DNA of 64,000 nucleotides from Phycicoccus duodecadis (GTDB lineage: Bacteria; Actinomycetota; Actinomycetes; Actinomycetales; Dermatophilaceae). This document shows positions 25,423 through 36,325 of the stretch, in pieces. Position numbers and translations under genes: made by a program. How positions within the stretch are numbered: position 1 is the first letter of the stretch; every line of letters starts with the position of its first letter. The stretch covers positions 2,232,001 through 2,296,000 of the forward strand of contig NZ_PJNE01000001.1 of NCBI RefSeq assembly GCF_002846495.1, written 5' to 3'. A model generated the notes under the pieces. That model searched no databases. It saw only the letters and a program-made list of their open reading frames with translations, and had not been told where the DNA came from.

Positions 25423-26064
25423 GTGAGTGAGGCGGAGCGGACCGGCAGCGACACCCCCGCCTCCCCGGGCCCTGACCGCCGCCGCGTCGTCGTCCTGGCG
25501 GGCCCGAGCGGGGCCGGCAAGTCGCGCCTCGCGCAGCGCCTCCACGCCGCCCGCGGGTGGCCGGTCTTCCGGCTCGACGACTTCTACCGCGACGAGGACG
25601 ACCCCGCGATGCCGCGCCAGGCCGAGCTCGGCATCGTCGACTGGGACCACCCCGACAGCTGGGACGCCGACCGCGCCGTCGCCGCCCTGCGCGAGCTGGT
25701 CGACACCGGGCGCACCACCCTGCCGGTCTACGACCTCGCCACCAGCCGCGCCCGCGGCCGCCACGAGGTCACCGCCCGCCCCGACGACCTGGTCCTGGCC
25801 GAGGGCATCTTCGCCGCCGAGGTGGTGGCGCGCCTCGACGCCGAGGGGATGCTGCACAGCGCCTGGTGCGTGCACCACCGCCCCGCCGTCACCTTCGCCC
25901 GGCGGCTGGCCCGCGACCTGAGGGAGCGCCGTAAGCCGCCGCTGGTCCTGGTGCGCCGCGGCTGGCGGCTGATGCGCGACGAGCCCGGGATCATCGCGCG
26001 GCAGACCACGCTCGGTGCCACCGGTTCTCGCGCCTCCGCGGTGGAGCGCGGGCTGCTCGGTTAG
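25423..26064 (+). CDS. Uridine kinase-like P-loop kinase
   Basis: A 213-residue protein with Walker A LAGPSGAGKSRLAQ (about 24-37), the acceptor-site motif FRLDDFYRDEDDP, DWDHPDSWD and LAEGIFAAEV. This order matches uridine/cytidine kinase-family proteins, although the C-terminal lid (FARRLARDLRERRKP) is shorter than in Udk. It would phosphorylate a nucleoside or similar small molecule. It is separated from the deo/ALDH genes by a terminator and has its own leaderless promoter, but sits within the nucleoside block, which supports a salvage role. Confidence 0.82.
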   Translation: MSEAERTGSDTPASPGPDRRRVVVLAGPSGAGKSRLAQRLHAARGWPVFRLDDFYRDEDDPAMPRQAELGIVDWDHPDSWDADRAVAALRELVDTGRTTLPVYDLATSRARGRHEVTARPDDLVLAEGIFAAEVVARLDAEGMLHSAWCVHHRPAVTFARRLARDLRERRKPPLVLVRRGWRLMRDEPGIIARQTTLGATGSRASAVERGLLG

Positions 26065-26097
26065 GGTTGGCGCCGTGGCGTACGAGGGGGATCTGCG

Positions 26098-27249
26098 ATG
26101 ACCGACCAGCCGTGGGTGGCCCCGGGCGCGGGCCCCGCGGCGGCCCCCGGCCCGCCCCCTCCGCCCCCCGCGTACCCCCCGCCGGGCCACCCCGCCGCCG
26201 CCCCGCCACCCCCCACCGGGCCGGTCGCCTACGGCCGCCTCGACCACCGGCCCGGCATCATCCCGCTGCGACCGCTGACCATCGGTGACCTCTACAGCGC
26301 CACCCTCAAGGCCATCCGCGGCAACCCGGGCGCCACCATCGGGCTGGCCGCCCTCACCACCTTCGCGTTCCTGCTCCCCACGACCGCACTCGGTGCATGG
26401 CTCGCCGGCCGGTCATCGTTCTCGTTCCTTCCCGACTCTTCGAGCGCCGCCTCCGACACCCTCCCCGACGACCTCGGCCTCGGCATCCTGGGCGCGTACC
26501 TGCCGGCCATCGGCCAGACCTTCTCGGCCATCCTGCTGGCGGGCTTCCTGGCGCAGGTCGTGGCGCAGGCCGTCCTGGGGCGCAAGGTCTCGATGGGGCA
26601 GACGTGGCGCGCCACCGCGGGCCGGGTCCCCGCGATGGTCGGCGCGGTCCTGGTCACGCTGGTCGCCCTCGTGCTGGTCGTGGCGGTCACCCTCGGCATC
26701 CCCGTCGGCGTCGTCGCCTACGCCGAGTCGGCGGGTGGCGGGAGCATCGGCCTGTACGTCCTGCTGTTCGCCGTCGGAGGTCTGCTGCTGCTCGCCGCGG
26801 GCATCTACCTGGGCACGGCGTGGGCCTTCGCGACCCCGTCGATCGTCATCGAGCGGCTCGGGGTGTTCGGCGGGCTGGCCCGGTCGGCCCGTCTCGTCGG
26901 GAGCCCGCTCAAGGGCCCCTTCTGGCGCATCTTCGGCCTGCGCCTGCTCACCGCCGTCGTCGTCGGCTTCGCGTCCTCGGTGGTCACGGTGCCGCTGACC
27001 ATCATCGTCTTCATCGTCCTGGTCGCCACCCTCGGCGAGGACCCGCAGGGCAGCACCTTCCTGGTCCTCAACACCGTCCTCGCAGGGGTGGCCGGGCTCA
27101 TCACCGGGGCGCTGACGACCCCGTTCAGCGCCGGGGTCGACTCCCTCCTCTACGTCGACGCGCGCATCCGCGACGAGGGGCTCGACGTGCAGCTCATCCA
27201 GGCCGCCCAGGGCGCGGCCCCCGCTCCGTGGCCGACCCCCTCGTCCTGA
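26098..27249 (+). CDS. Multi-pass membrane protein with Pro-rich N-terminus
   Basis: A 383-residue protein from ATG 26098, preceded by GAGGGGG and a TAGGGT box at 26063-26068. Residues 1-45 are a Pro/Ala-rich cytoplasmic tail. A membrane domain of about six helices follows, with conserved-looking loops (PLTIGDLYSATLKAIRGNPG, ARLVGSPLKGPFWRIFGLRLLT). It resembles the glycerophosphodiester-phosphodiesterase membrane domain family of actinobacterial proteins, which has no enzymatic residues here. Its end overlaps the DUF4129 gene by 22 nt, so it heads a five-gene envelope operon. Confidence 0.8.
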   Translation: MTDQPWVAPGAGPAAAPGPPPPPPAYPPPGHPAAAPPPPTGPVAYGRLDHRPGIIPLRPLTIGDLYSATLKAIRGNPGATIGLAALTTFAFLLPTTALGAWLAGRSSFSFLPDSSSAASDTLPDDLGLGILGAYLPAIGQTFSAILLAGFLAQVVAQAVLGRKVSMGQTWRATAGRVPAMVGAVLVTLVALVLVVAVTLGIPVGVVAYAESAGGGSIGLYVLLFAVGGLLLLAAGIYLGTAWAFATPSIVIERLGVFGGLARSARLVGSPLKGPFWRIFGLRLLTAVVVGFASSVVTVPLTIIVFIVLVATLGEDPQGSTFLVLNTVLAGVAGLITGALTTPFSAGVDSLLYVDARIRDEGLDVQLIQAAQGAAPAPWPTPSS

Positions 27250-27911
27250 CGCCCACCGTGCTCCTCCTCCTGCGTGCGTCCGCGCCCTTCGACGCGCCGC
27301 TGGGCCCCACCTCCGATGAGGCGCGGCGCTGGCTGCAGGACGAGCTCTCGAGCCCGCGCTACCACGCGCAGCCCGGCCTGCTCGAGCGGCTCCAGGAGCT
27401 CCTCGGCCGCCTCCTCTCCTCCTCGCCCGCCACCGGGCTGCCGTCGGTCTTCCTGCCCGTCGCGGTCGGGCTCGTGCTCGCCGTGCTCGCCCTCGTCCTG
27501 GTGCGGGTGCTGCGCCGCGACGTGGGCGCGCGCGGCGCGGGCCGGCCCCCCGGTGTCCTCGACGTCCCCGACGTGCCGGCGGCCGAGCTGCGGCGGCGCG
27601 CTCTCGAGGCCCTCGCCCGCGGCGACTGGGACACCGTGGTCGTCGACGGGATGCGCACCCTCGCCCGCGCCGCGGTCGAACGGGTCGTCATCGACGACGC
27701 CCCGGGCCGCACCGCGCACGAGGTCGCCGTCGCGGTCGCCCCGCGCTTCCCGGCCGAGCGCGGCGCCCTGCTCGAGGCGGCCGACGCCTTCGACGCGGTC
27801 CGCTACGGCCGACGCCACGCCACCGAGGCCCAGGCCCGTGGCGTGGTGGCCCTCGACGACCGGCTCGCCGCGGCCCGCCCGGAGCGCCTCGTCGCGGAGG
27901 CGGCGGGATGA
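27228..27911 (+). CDS. DUF4129 domain protein
   Basis: A 227-residue protein from GTG 27228, overlapping the previous gene by 22 nt. A transmembrane helix at about 71-92 (LPVAVGLVLAVLALVLVRVL) divides an extracytoplasmic segment from the cytoplasmic DUF4129 region (RRRALEALARGDWDTVVVDGMRTLARAAVER, then GRTAHEVAVAVAPRFP and VRYGRRHAT). DUF4129 domains accompany DUF58 proteins and transglutaminase-like enzymes at envelope loci. The stop overlaps the next ATG by 4 nt. Confidence 0.82.
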   Translation: MADPLVLTPTVLLLLRASAPFDAPLGPTSDEARRWLQDELSSPRYHAQPGLLERLQELLGRLLSSSPATGLPSVFLPVAVGLVLAVLALVLVRVLRRDVGARGAGRPPGVLDVPDVPAAELRRRALEALARGDWDTVVVDGMRTLARAAVERVVIDDAPGRTAHEVAVAVAPRFPAERGALLEAADAFDAVRYGRRHATEAQARGVVALDDRLAAARPERLVAEAAG

Positions 27912-29135
27912 GCGCGCCCGTCACCGAGCCCTCGGTCTCCCCGGAGGGCACCGAGGTCGCCACCGTCGTCCGCCGTGGCCGGGCGGTGCTGCTGTGGGTG
28001 CTCCTGCTGGTGGTCGGTGGTGCCGTCATCGCCGTCGCCGCGGGCTCGCCGTCGCCCGAGGAGTACCTGCACCCCGACGGCACCGGCCAGGGCGGCACCG
28101 CGGCGCTGGTCACCGTGCTGCGCGACCGGGGCATCGACGTGCGGGTGGCCGAGACCTCGGCCGACGCCGTGCGCGCCGCCGGCGACGAGGCGGGCTCCAC
28201 CATCGTGCTGGGCAACGCCGACCTGCTCACCGACACCGCGGCCCGGCGGCTGCTGCGGGACTCGCGGGGCGTCGACCGCATCGTCGTGCTCGACGCCTCG
28301 GCCCGCACGCTGTCACTGCTGGGTCTCGACGTGTCGGCGCGTGGCGTGGCCCAGGAGCCCGGCACCGCCGACTGCACCCGGCCGTGGGTGCGCCCAGGCG
28401 ACCGGGTCGCCCCCGTGCTGTGGATGCTGGTGCCCGGCAACGGTCTGCGCGGCGCGAGCGGCTGCTACCCGGCGCCCGCCCCCGGGCGCACCACCGACCC
28501 CGACGCCCTCCCGCCCACCGGGTACGCCGCGCTCGACCTCCCCGCCGACGGCCGCCACGCCGCGATGACCCTGGTGGGGTTCCCCGACGCCGCCACCAAC
28601 CGCTACGTCACCGACTCCGCCAACGCCGGGCTCCTGGTGCGCCTGCTGGGCGCCTCGCCCCGCCTGGTCTGGTACCACCCGGGCATCGAGGACGCCACCG
28701 ACAACCCCTCGCAGCGCGATGAGGGGTCGGTGTGGCCCGAGTGGGCCGGGCCCGCCCTGGTGCTGGCCGGCCTCGCCTTCGTCGCCTTCGCCGTGTCGCG
28801 CGGCCGGCGGCTGGGGCGCCTGGTCCCCGAGCCGCTGCCGGTCGTGGTCCGCGCCACCGAGACCACCGAGAGCCGCGCCGAGCTCTACCGCGTGGCCGAC
28901 GACCGCGCCCGCGCCGCCCGCATCCTGCGGCACGCCACCCTCGCGCGGCTGTCCCGGCGCCTCGGCCTGGCTCCCGGGGCCCCGCTCGACGCGCTCGTCG
29001 ACGCCGTGGCCCGCGCCACCACGATGCCCCCCGCCCAGGTCGACGCCCTCCTGCGCGACGGCCCCGCCCCCGACGAGGCCGGTCTCGTCTCCCTGGCCCA
29101 GCAGCTCGCCCATCTCGAGGAGAAGGTCGCCCGAC

Positions 29136-29143
<8 letters not shown>
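27908..29143 (+). CDS. DUF4350 domain membrane protein
   Basis: A 411-residue protein. Helix 1 lies at about 26-46 (AVLLWVLLLVVGGAVIAVAAG). An extracytoplasmic DUF4350 domain follows (EEYLHPDGTGQGGTAALVTVL, STIVLGNADLLTD) that resembles a GATase-like fold without catalytic residues. A second helix lies at about 280-298 and a cytoplasmic helical tail follows. Such proteins are regularly encoded between DUF4129 and MoxR genes. Its last 8 nt overlap the MoxR start. The exact role is unknown. Confidence 0.82.
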
Positions 29144-30118
<975 letters not shown>

Positions 30119-30119
<1 letters not shown>

Positions 30120-31408
30120 TGGCCCTGACCACCCGCGCCGCGGCGCTCCTCCTGCTCGGGATCGTCCCGGTCGTGCTGCGACCGGCCGGCTCGACGGTGT
30201 GGGCGTGGGTGCTGGTGTGGCTCCTGGCGGTCGCCGCCGACCTGCTGCTGGCGGCCTCGCCCAGCGCGCTGCGGCTCACCCGCGACGGCGACGGCCAGGT
30301 GCGCCTCGGCGAGGCGCTGGCCACCCAGCTGGCCGTCGAGAACACCGGCCGGCGCCGGGCTCGCGGGCTGCTGCGCGACGGCTGGCCGCCGTCGGCCGGG
30401 GCCACGCCGGGGCGGCATCCCCTCGACGTCCCGGCCGGCGAGCGCCGCCGCGTCGTCACCACCCTGGTCCCGACCCGCCGCGGCGACCGCCTCGCCGACC
30501 GCGTCACCACCCGCCTGGTCGGGCCGCTCGGCCTGGCCGCCCGCCAGCGCTCGGTCGAGGTCCCGGGCCGGGTGCGGGTCCTGCACGCGTTCCCCTCGCG
30601 CAAGCACCTGCCGAGCCGCCTGGCCGTGCTGCGGGAGCTCGACGGGCGGGCGGCGGTGCGCACCCGCGGGCAGGGCACCGAGTTCGACAGCCTGCGCGAC
30701 TACGTCGAGGGCGACGACGTGCGCTCCATCGACTGGCGCGCCACCGCGCGGCGCCAGCACCTGGTGGTGCGCACCTGGCAGCCCGAGCAGCACCGCCGCA
30801 TCGTCATCGTCATCGACACCGGGCGCACCAGCGCCGGCCGGGTCGGCGACGCCCCGCGCCTGGACGCCGCCATGGATGCCGCCCTCCTGCTGACCGCGCT
30901 GGCCGGGCACGCCCACGACCGGGTGCAGGTGATCGCGGGCGACCGCCGGGTGCACACCCGCATCTCCGGCGCCGACCGCGCGTCGCTGCTGCACGACGTC
31001 ATCAGCCGCCTCGCACCGGTCGACCCGCAGGTCGTCGAGACCGACTGGGGCGCGCTGGCGGGCGAGGTGGCGCGCTCGACCCATCGCGCCCTGGTCGTGC
31101 TGCTGACACCGCTGGAGCCGGCGGCCGTCGAGGAGGGGCTGCTGCCGGTGCTGCCGGCCCTGGTCGCCCACCACCGCGTGGTCGTCGCGTCGGTCTCCGA
31201 CCCGGCACTGGAGCGGATGCGCACCGCGCGCGACGGGTCCGTCGAGGTGTGGGGAGCGGCCGCGGCCGAGCGCACCGGCAGCCTGCGGGCGCTCGCCGCC
31301 GACGCCCTGGGGCGGCTCGGGGTCGACGTGCTCGACGCGCCGCCCGACGAGCTGCCGGTGCGGCTGGCCGACCACTACCTCGCGCTCAAGCGCCAGGGCC
31401 TGCTCTGA
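30119..31408 (+). CDS. DUF58 domain protein
   Basis: A 429-residue protein. It has two N-terminal helices (about 5-22 and 26-44), a beta-rich extracytoplasmic-type region, then the DUF58 signature GTEFDSLRDYVEGDDVRSIDWRATAR split around residues 181-206, and a VWA-like domain starting IVIVIDTGRTSAG with a MIDAS-like DxGRxS. It is the presumed client of the MoxR ATPase upstream. It ends the operon, converging on the SpoIIM-like gene after 19 bp. Confidence 0.9.
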
Positions 31409-31427
31409 CGGCCGGCCTCGGGGTGGC

Positions 31428-32423
31428 TCAGGCAGCCACGGGCAGGACGTCGCCCGCCTCGCGCTCGGTGATGTCGCCGGTGACGCCGCGCGCCGCAGCA
31501 GCCCGGCCGACCACGAAGACGTAGAGCAGGAACGCGGTCTCGGCCACGATCCCGATGCCGATGCGCGCCCACGTGGGCAGGCCCGACGGGGTGACGAAGC
31601 CCTCGATGACGCCGCTGACGAACAGCACCGCCACCAGCCCGAGGGCCACCGCGACCGCCGTCCGCGCCTCGCGCGCGAGCGACTGGCCGCGCGGCAGCGC
31701 CCCGGGGCTGACCCACGACCAGAAGATGCGCAGGCCGACGGCGCCGGCGACGAAGATCGCGGTCAGCTCGAGCAGCCCGTGCGGCAGGATCAGCCCGAAG
31801 AACAGGCCGAGCCGGTCGTGCGAGGCCATCAGGGCGCCCGCGACCCCGACGTTGAGCACGTTGGTGGCCAGGATGTAGAGCACCGGCAGCCCCAGCACGC
31901 CCAGCGCGATGACCTGGGCCGAGACCCACGCGTTGTTGGTCCAGACCAGCCCGGTGAAGTCGAGGTGCGCGTACTCGGAGTAGTACTGCTCGAAGTCGGT
32001 GCCGACGAACTGGCGGATCTCCTCGGGCGACATCTGCGAGGTGTAGACCCGCGGGTTGCGCACCGCGTACCAGCCGACCCCGAACGCGATGGCGACGTTG
32101 AGCAGCGCGGTGCTGACCCACCACCAGCGCAACCGGTAGAGCGCCCCCGGGAAGGTCGCGGTGAAGAAGGTCAGCAGCCCGCGCCACGAGCCGGCGCGCC
32201 GGCCCGCGGTGGCGAGCCGGGCCCGCGCCAGCAGCGACGACAGGTGCGCCACCACCGACGGGTCGGGGCTCGAGGACCGCACGACCGACAGGTGGGTCGA
32301 CACCCGCTGGTAGAGGTCGAGGAGCTCGTCGGCCTCGGCGCCGGAGAGGCGCCGCCGGCCCACGAGCTGCTCGAGCCGGTACCACTGCGCGTGATGCGCC
32401 GCGACGTACGCGTCCAGGTCCAC
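31428..32423 (-). CDS. Stage II sporulation protein M-like membrane protein
   Basis: A 331-residue protein. A cytoplasmic helical N-terminus of about 90 residues (MDLDAYVAAHHAQWYRLEQL...ELLDLYQRVSTHLS) precedes about six membrane helices, including ALMASHDRLGLFFGLILPHGLLELTAIFVAG, the region conserved in SpoIIM/DUF95 proteins (shown here only as landmarks at about 190-220). In non-sporulating actinobacteria such proteins are paired with RDD proteins and the MoxR/DUF58 cluster. GTG 32423 lies 7 nt after TACGCT on its strand, so the mRNA is probably leaderless. The RDD gene is divergent. Confidence 0.85.
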   Translation of the reverse strand: MDLDAYVAAHHAQWYRLEQLVGRRRLSGAEADELLDLYQRVSTHLSVVRSSSPDPSVVAHLSSLLARARLATAGRRAGSWRGLLTFFTATFPGALYRLRWWWVSTALLNVAIAFGVGWYAVRNPRVYTSQMSPEEIRQFVGTDFEQYYSEYAHLDFTGLVWTNNAWVSAQVIALGVLGLPVLYILATNVLNVGVAGALMASHDRLGLFFGLILPHGLLELTAIFVAGAVGLRIFWSWVSPGALPRGQSLAREARTAVAVALGLVAVLFVSGVIEGFVTPSGLPTWARIGIGIVAETAFLLYVFVVGRAAAARGVTGDITEREAGDVLPVAA

Positions 32424-32429
32424 GGGTTC

Positions 32430-32469
32430 AGCGTAGGCGACCCGGTCCGGCAGGGGCCGCGGTTAGCCT
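32430..32469. promoter_or_regulatory. Back-to-back leaderless promoters for spoIIM-like and RDD genes
   Basis: On the minus strand TACGCT (32435-32430) lies 7 nt before GTG 32423. On the plus strand TAGCCT (32464-32469) lies 7 nt before GTG 32476. Both spacings place the start site at the initiator. Two promoters share this 52-bp intergenic region. Confidence 0.55.
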
Positions 32470-32475
32470 GGGCCG

Positions 32476-33309
32476 GTGAGCGACAACGGGGCCCAGGGCC
32501 CGGGCTACCGCGCGTACGCGTCCGAGGACGTCGTCACCGGCGAAGGCGTGGCGGTCGAGCTGCCGGTCGCCAGCACCATGGCCCGCGCGGTCAGCGGGCT
32601 CATCGACCTCGTCGTGGCGCTCGTGCTGCTGTTCGTCGGCGTCTGGGTCGTCGGGGTGCTGGTCGCCGACACCTCCGACGCGGTCGCCACCGCGTTCGGT
32701 CTGGTCGGCGTGGTCGCGGTCACCGTCGGCGTCCCCGCCACCGTCGAGACCCTCACCCGCGGCCGCACTCTCGGCAAGCTCGTCATGGGGCTGCGCGTGG
32801 TGCGCGACGACGGGGGCCCCATCACGTCGCGGCACGCCCTCACCCGGGCGCTGGTCGGCTTCGTCGAGATCTACCTGCTGTCGGGCATCCCCTCGCTCGT
32901 CGCGTCGGTCGTGAGCCCGCGCTGCAAGCGGCTCGGCGACCTCGCGGCCGGCACCTACGTCGTCACCCAGCGCTCGCGGATGCGGCTCACCGTCCCGCCG
33001 CAGATGCCCGCGCCGCTGGCCACCTGGGCGCACACCGCCGACGTGGCCGCCCTGCCCTCGGGCCTCACGGTGGCGGTGCGCCAGTTCCTCTCCCGCGCCG
33101 GCGCCCTCAGCCCGGGGTCCCGCGAGCCCCTCGGGGCCCAGCTCCTCGCGGAGGTCCTGCGGTACGTCGCGCCGGCGCCCCCGCCGGGGTACCACGGCGA
33201 GTACGTGCTGGCGGCCGTCATCGCCGAGCGCCGCCGCCGCGACACCGACCGGCTGGCCCGCGAGCAGTCGCTGCGCGACCGCGTGGTCGGCGCCGACCCC
33301 CTGCGCTGA
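32476..33309 (+). CDS. RDD family membrane protein
   Basis: A 277-residue protein. Its RDD domain (about 35-170) contains ARAVSGLIDLVVALVLLFVGVW, GRTLGKLVMGLRVVRDDGGP and the closing KRLGDLAAGTYVV, with three to four helices. The C-terminal hundred residues are soluble and Arg-rich. The RDD domain role is unsettled; transport has been proposed for some members. It is divergent from the SpoIIM-like gene, as at many actinobacterial loci. Confidence 0.9.
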   Translation: MSDNGAQGPGYRAYASEDVVTGEGVAVELPVASTMARAVSGLIDLVVALVLLFVGVWVVGVLVADTSDAVATAFGLVGVVAVTVGVPATVETLTRGRTLGKLVMGLRVVRDDGGPITSRHALTRALVGFVEIYLLSGIPSLVASVVSPRCKRLGDLAAGTYVVTQRSRMRLTVPPQMPAPLATWAHTADVAALPSGLTVAVRQFLSRAGALSPGSREPLGAQLLAEVLRYVAPAPPPGYHGEYVLAAVIAERRRRDTDRLAREQSLRDRVVGADPLR

Positions 33310-33326
33310 CCCCCCTCATCCCGACC

Positions 33327-33390
33327 TCGTGCGAGTTACACACGGTTCTCATGGGCTCGGAGCGGTGAGAACCGTGTGCATGTCGCACGA
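33327..33390. terminator. Long imperfect inverted repeat between RDD and adenosine deaminase genes
   Basis: Arms of 25 bp (33327-33351 and 33366-33390) match except for a 6-bp centre block (GAGTTA against GACATG in the complement). Outer CTGACCCC (33306-33313) and GGGGTCAG (33394-33401) can extend pairing. It sits between converging genes, so it probably serves as a bidirectional terminator. Confidence 0.6.
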
Positions 33391-33411
33391 AGTGGGGTCA
33401 GGGGGAGGGTA

Positions 33412-34512
33412 TCAGCGCACCGAGCCCAGGGCGGCGTAGCCGGGCTTGACGACGTGCTCGATCAGCTCGAGCCGCTCGTCGAAGGGCAGGAACGCCGACT
33501 TCATCGCGTTGATGGTGACCCAGCGCAGGTCCTCGAGGCCCCAGCCGGCCTCGTCGACCAGCAGACCCATCTCGCGCGACATCGAGGTCCCGCTCATCAG
33601 CCGGTTGTCGGTGTTCACCGTCACCCGGAAGCGCAGGTCCTTGAGCAGCGTGATGGGGTGCGTGGCTACCGAGTCGGCCGCCCCGGTCTGGACGTTCGAG
33701 CTCGGGCACATCTCGAGCGGGATGCGCCGGTCGCGGACGAAGGCCGCGAGCCGGCCGAGGACCGCACCACCGCGCGCGCCGACCTCGATGTCGTCGACGA
33801 TCCGCACGCCGTGGCCCAGGCGCGCCGCGCCGCACCACTGGATGGCCTCCCAGATGCTCGGCAGCCCGAAGGCCTCGCCGGCGTGGATGGTGAAGTGCGC
33901 GTTCTCGCGGCGCAGGTACTCGAAGGCGTCGAGGTGCCGGGTGGGCGGGAAGCCGGCCTCGGCCCCCGCGATGTCGAAGCCGCCGACCCCGCGGTCACGG
34001 TAGGCCACGGCCAGCTCGGCGATCTCGCGCGAGCGCGCTGCGTGCCGCATCGCGATGAGCAGCCCGCGCATCCGGATGGGCGTGCCGGCCGCGGCCGCCT
34101 CGTCCTCGCCCTCGCGGAAGCCGGCCAGCACCGCCTCGACGACGGCCTCGAGCTCGAGGCCGCCCTCGAGGTGCTGCTCGGGCGCGAACCGCGACTCGGC
34201 GTAGACCACACCGTCGGCGGCGAGGTCGAGCGCGCACTCGCGGGCCACCCGGCGGAGCTGCTCCTCGGTCTGCATCACGGCGACCGTGTGCGAGAACGTC
34301 TCGAGGTAGCGCACCAGCGACCCCGAGTCGGCGGCGTCGCGGAACCACTCGCCGAGGGCCTCGGGGTCCGTGGTCGGGAGACCGTCGTAGCCGGACGCGT
34401 CGGCGAGCTCGACCATCGTGGCCGGCCGCAGGCCGCCGTCGAGGTGGTCGTGCAGGAGGGCCTTGGGGGCGCGGCGCACCACCTGGGAGGTCGGCGTGGA
34501 GGGCTCGCTCAC
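33412..34512 (-). CDS. add: Adenosine deaminase
   Basis: A 366-residue metal-dependent amidohydrolase-fold enzyme. Zinc ligands appear in LLHDHLDGG (HxH), [10 protein letters not shown] (His and catalytic Glu) and the C-terminal VNTDNR (Asp pair). RLGHGVRI carries the active-site His, and [11 protein letters not shown] is typical of ADA. It deaminates adenosine and deoxyadenosine to (deoxy)inosine, the substrate of the PNP encoded at 18.4 kb. GTG 34512 removes a low-quality upstream extension. It is part of arm 2 of the nucleoside block. Confidence 0.93.
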   Translation of the reverse strand: MSEPSTPTSQVVRRAPKALLHDHLDGGLRPATMVELADASGYDGLPTTDPEALGEWFRDAADSGSLVRYLETFSHTVAVMQTEEQLRRVARECALDLAADGVVYAESRFAPEQHLEGGLELEAVVEAVLAGFREGEDEAAAAGTPIRMRGLLIAMRHAARSREIAELAVAYRDRGVGGFDIAGAEAGFPPTRHLDAFEYLRRENAHFTIHAGEAFGLPSIWEAIQWCGAARLGHGVRIVDDIEVGARGGAVLGRLAAFVRDRRIPLEMCPSSNVQTGAADSVATHPITLLKDLRFRVTVNTDNRLMSGTSMSREMGLLVDEAGWGLEDLRWVTINAMKSAFLPFDERLELIEHVVKPGYAALGSVR

Positions 34513-34735
34513 GGCCGCACCCGCCCCTCGACAGTCGTGCCGGTCATCGTCCTGCGCAGGTCCACCACGCCGCCCAGCGTAGCGATGCGCGAGCCGCTTC
34601 CGGGCGCGGCCCGAGGGGGCGGCCGGGGCCGGGTCCCTCCCGCCGGGACGACCCGCAGATTCGTGCACCGAGAGAGGCTCCTGACGGCCTCAGCACCGCT
34701 ACGGTTGCGACGGACCCACGAAAGGAGCCCAAGCC

Positions 34736-34891
34736 GTGATCATCCTCGGTGTCATCCTTCTCATCATCGGCCTCATCGCCAAGATCTCGATCCTGACGAC
34801 CATCGGCATCATCCTCGCCATCGTCGGCGTGGTGCTGCTGGTCCTCGGCCGCAGTGGCCGCGCCATCGGCGGCCGGAACCACTGGTACTGA
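34736..34891 (+). CDS. DUF6131 family small hydrophobic protein
   Basis: A 51-residue protein that begins MIILGVILLIIGLIAKISI and ends GRSGRAIGGRNHWY, with two hydrophobic hairpin segments split by a single lysine. It matches the small actinobacterial DUF6131 family by length, its first residues and the GRAxGGRxHxY tail. The GTG at 34736 is preceded by AAAGGAG, and TACGGT at 34700-34705 is a plausible -10. A perfect 17-bp hairpin follows the stop. Function is unknown. Confidence 0.85.
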   Translation: MIILGVILLIIGLIAKISILTTIGIILAIVGVVLLVLGRSGRAIGGRNHWY

Positions 34892-34906
34892 GCCCGTCCG
34901 GCGCTC

Positions 34907-34942
34907 GAAGGCCGCACCCGGGACATCCCGGGTGCGGCCTTC
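34907..34942. terminator. Bidirectional terminator between DUF6131 and deoA
   Basis: Perfect 17-bp arms (34907-34923, 34926-34942) around a 2-nt centre, between converging genes. It probably ends both transcripts. Confidence 0.85.
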
Positions 34943-34953
34943 GTCGTCAGGGG

Positions 34954-36243
34954 TCAGGCGATGCGGTCGATGACGACCGGGCCGGCGTCGGGGCGCGAGC
35001 CCTCGGGAGCGACGACCACCGCACCCTCGAGCGCCTCCTCGGCCCGCGCGAAGCGGTCGGGGGTGTCGGTGTGCAGGGTCATCAGCCGCTCGCCGGCGCG
35101 CACCGTGGCGCCGGGCTTGACGTGCAGCTCGACCCCGGCGCCCGCCTGCACCGGGTCCTCCTTACGGGCCCGACCCGCACCGAGCCGCCACGCGACGACG
35201 CCCACGCCGTAAGCGTCGAGCCGCGTCACGACACCGTCGGTCGGGGCGAGCACGTCCTGGGTGTGCCGGGCCACGGGCAGCGGGGCGTCGGGGTCACCGC
35301 CCTGGGCCGAGATCATCGCGCGCCAGACGTCCATGGCCCGGCCGTCGGTCAATGCGGCGCGCACGTCCTGGCCCCCGCGGCCGGCGGCCTCGAGCATCTC
35401 CTCGGCCAGGCGCACGGTGAGCTCGACGACATCCTGGGGCCCCCCGCCCGCCAGCACCTCGAGCGACTCGCGCACCTCGAGGGCGTTGCCGGCGGTCAGC
35501 CCGAGCGGGGTCGACATGTCGGTCAGGAGCGCCACGGTCGTGACCCCGGCGTCGGTGCCGAGGTCGACCATGGTGCGCGCCAGCTCGGTCGCGTCCTCGC
35601 GGCTCTTCATGAAGGCGCCGCTGCCGACCTTGACGTCGAGCACGAGCGCGCCGGTGCCCTCGGCGATCTTCTTGCTCATGATCGAGCTCGCGATGAGCGG
35701 GATCGACTCGACGGTCCCGGTGACGTCACGCAGTGCGTAGAGCTTCTTGTCGGCCGGCGCCAGACCCGAGCCCGCCGCGCAGATGACGGCGCCCACGTCC
35801 TCGAGCTGGCGCATCATCGCCTCGTTGCTCAGCGTCGCCTGCCAGCCGGCGACCGACTCGAGCTTGTCGAGCGTGCCTCCCGTGTGGCCGAGCCCGCGCC
35901 CGCTCAGCTGCGGCACGGCCACGCCGAAGACGGCCACGAGCGGCGCCAGCGGGAGGGTGATCTTGTCGCCGACGCCCCCGGTGGAGTGCTTGTCGGCGGT
36001 GGGGCGCGACAGCCCCGAGAAGTCCATCCGCTCGCCGCTGGCGATCATGGCCGCGGTCCAGGTCGAGATCTCGCGGCGGGTCATCCCGTTGAGCAGGACG
36101 GCCATGGCGAGCGCGCTCATCTGCTCCTCGGCGACGGCGCCGCGGGTGTAGGCGTCGACGACCCAGCGGATCTCGTCGTCGGACAGCTCGTGGTGGTCGC
36201 GCTTGTGGCAGATGACGTCGACGGCGTCGAAGGACTCGCTCAT
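34954..36243 (-). CDS. deoA: Thymidine phosphorylase
   Basis: A 429-residue pyrimidine nucleoside phosphorylase from ATG 36243. The family signature SGRGLGHTGGTLDKLE is intact. ADKHSTGGVGDKITL is the phosphate loop, and DVKVGSGAFMK holds the substrate lysine. The C-terminal domain (GVGVVAWRLGAGRARKEDPVQAGAG) is complete. It phosphorolyses thymidine and deoxyuridine to base and 2-deoxyribose 1-phosphate, which would feed the mutase and DeoC of arm 1. Confidence 0.95.
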   Translation of the reverse strand: MSESFDAVDVICHKRDHHELSDDEIRWVVDAYTRGAVAEEQMSALAMAVLLNGMTRREISTWTAAMIASGERMDFSGLSRPTADKHSTGGVGDKITLPLAPLVAVFGVAVPQLSGRGLGHTGGTLDKLESVAGWQATLSNEAMMRQLEDVGAVICAAGSGLAPADKKLYALRDVTGTVESIPLIASSIMSKKIAEGTGALVLDVKVGSGAFMKSREDATELARTMVDLGTDAGVTTVALLTDMSTPLGLTAGNALEVRESLEVLAGGGPQDVVELTVRLAEEMLEAAGRGGQDVRAALTDGRAMDVWRAMISAQGGDPDAPLPVARHTQDVLAPTDGVVTRLDAYGVGVVAWRLGAGRARKEDPVQAGAGVELHVKPGATVRAGERLMTLHTDTPDRFARAEEALEGAVVVAPEGSRPDAGPVVIDRIA

Positions 36244-36325
36244 GGGATCATCATGGCAGGCACCAGGAGGTGCTCCTCAACGCCCGATCCGGGTCGACAC
36301 GGCCTCTTGCCGGTACCGTCGGCAC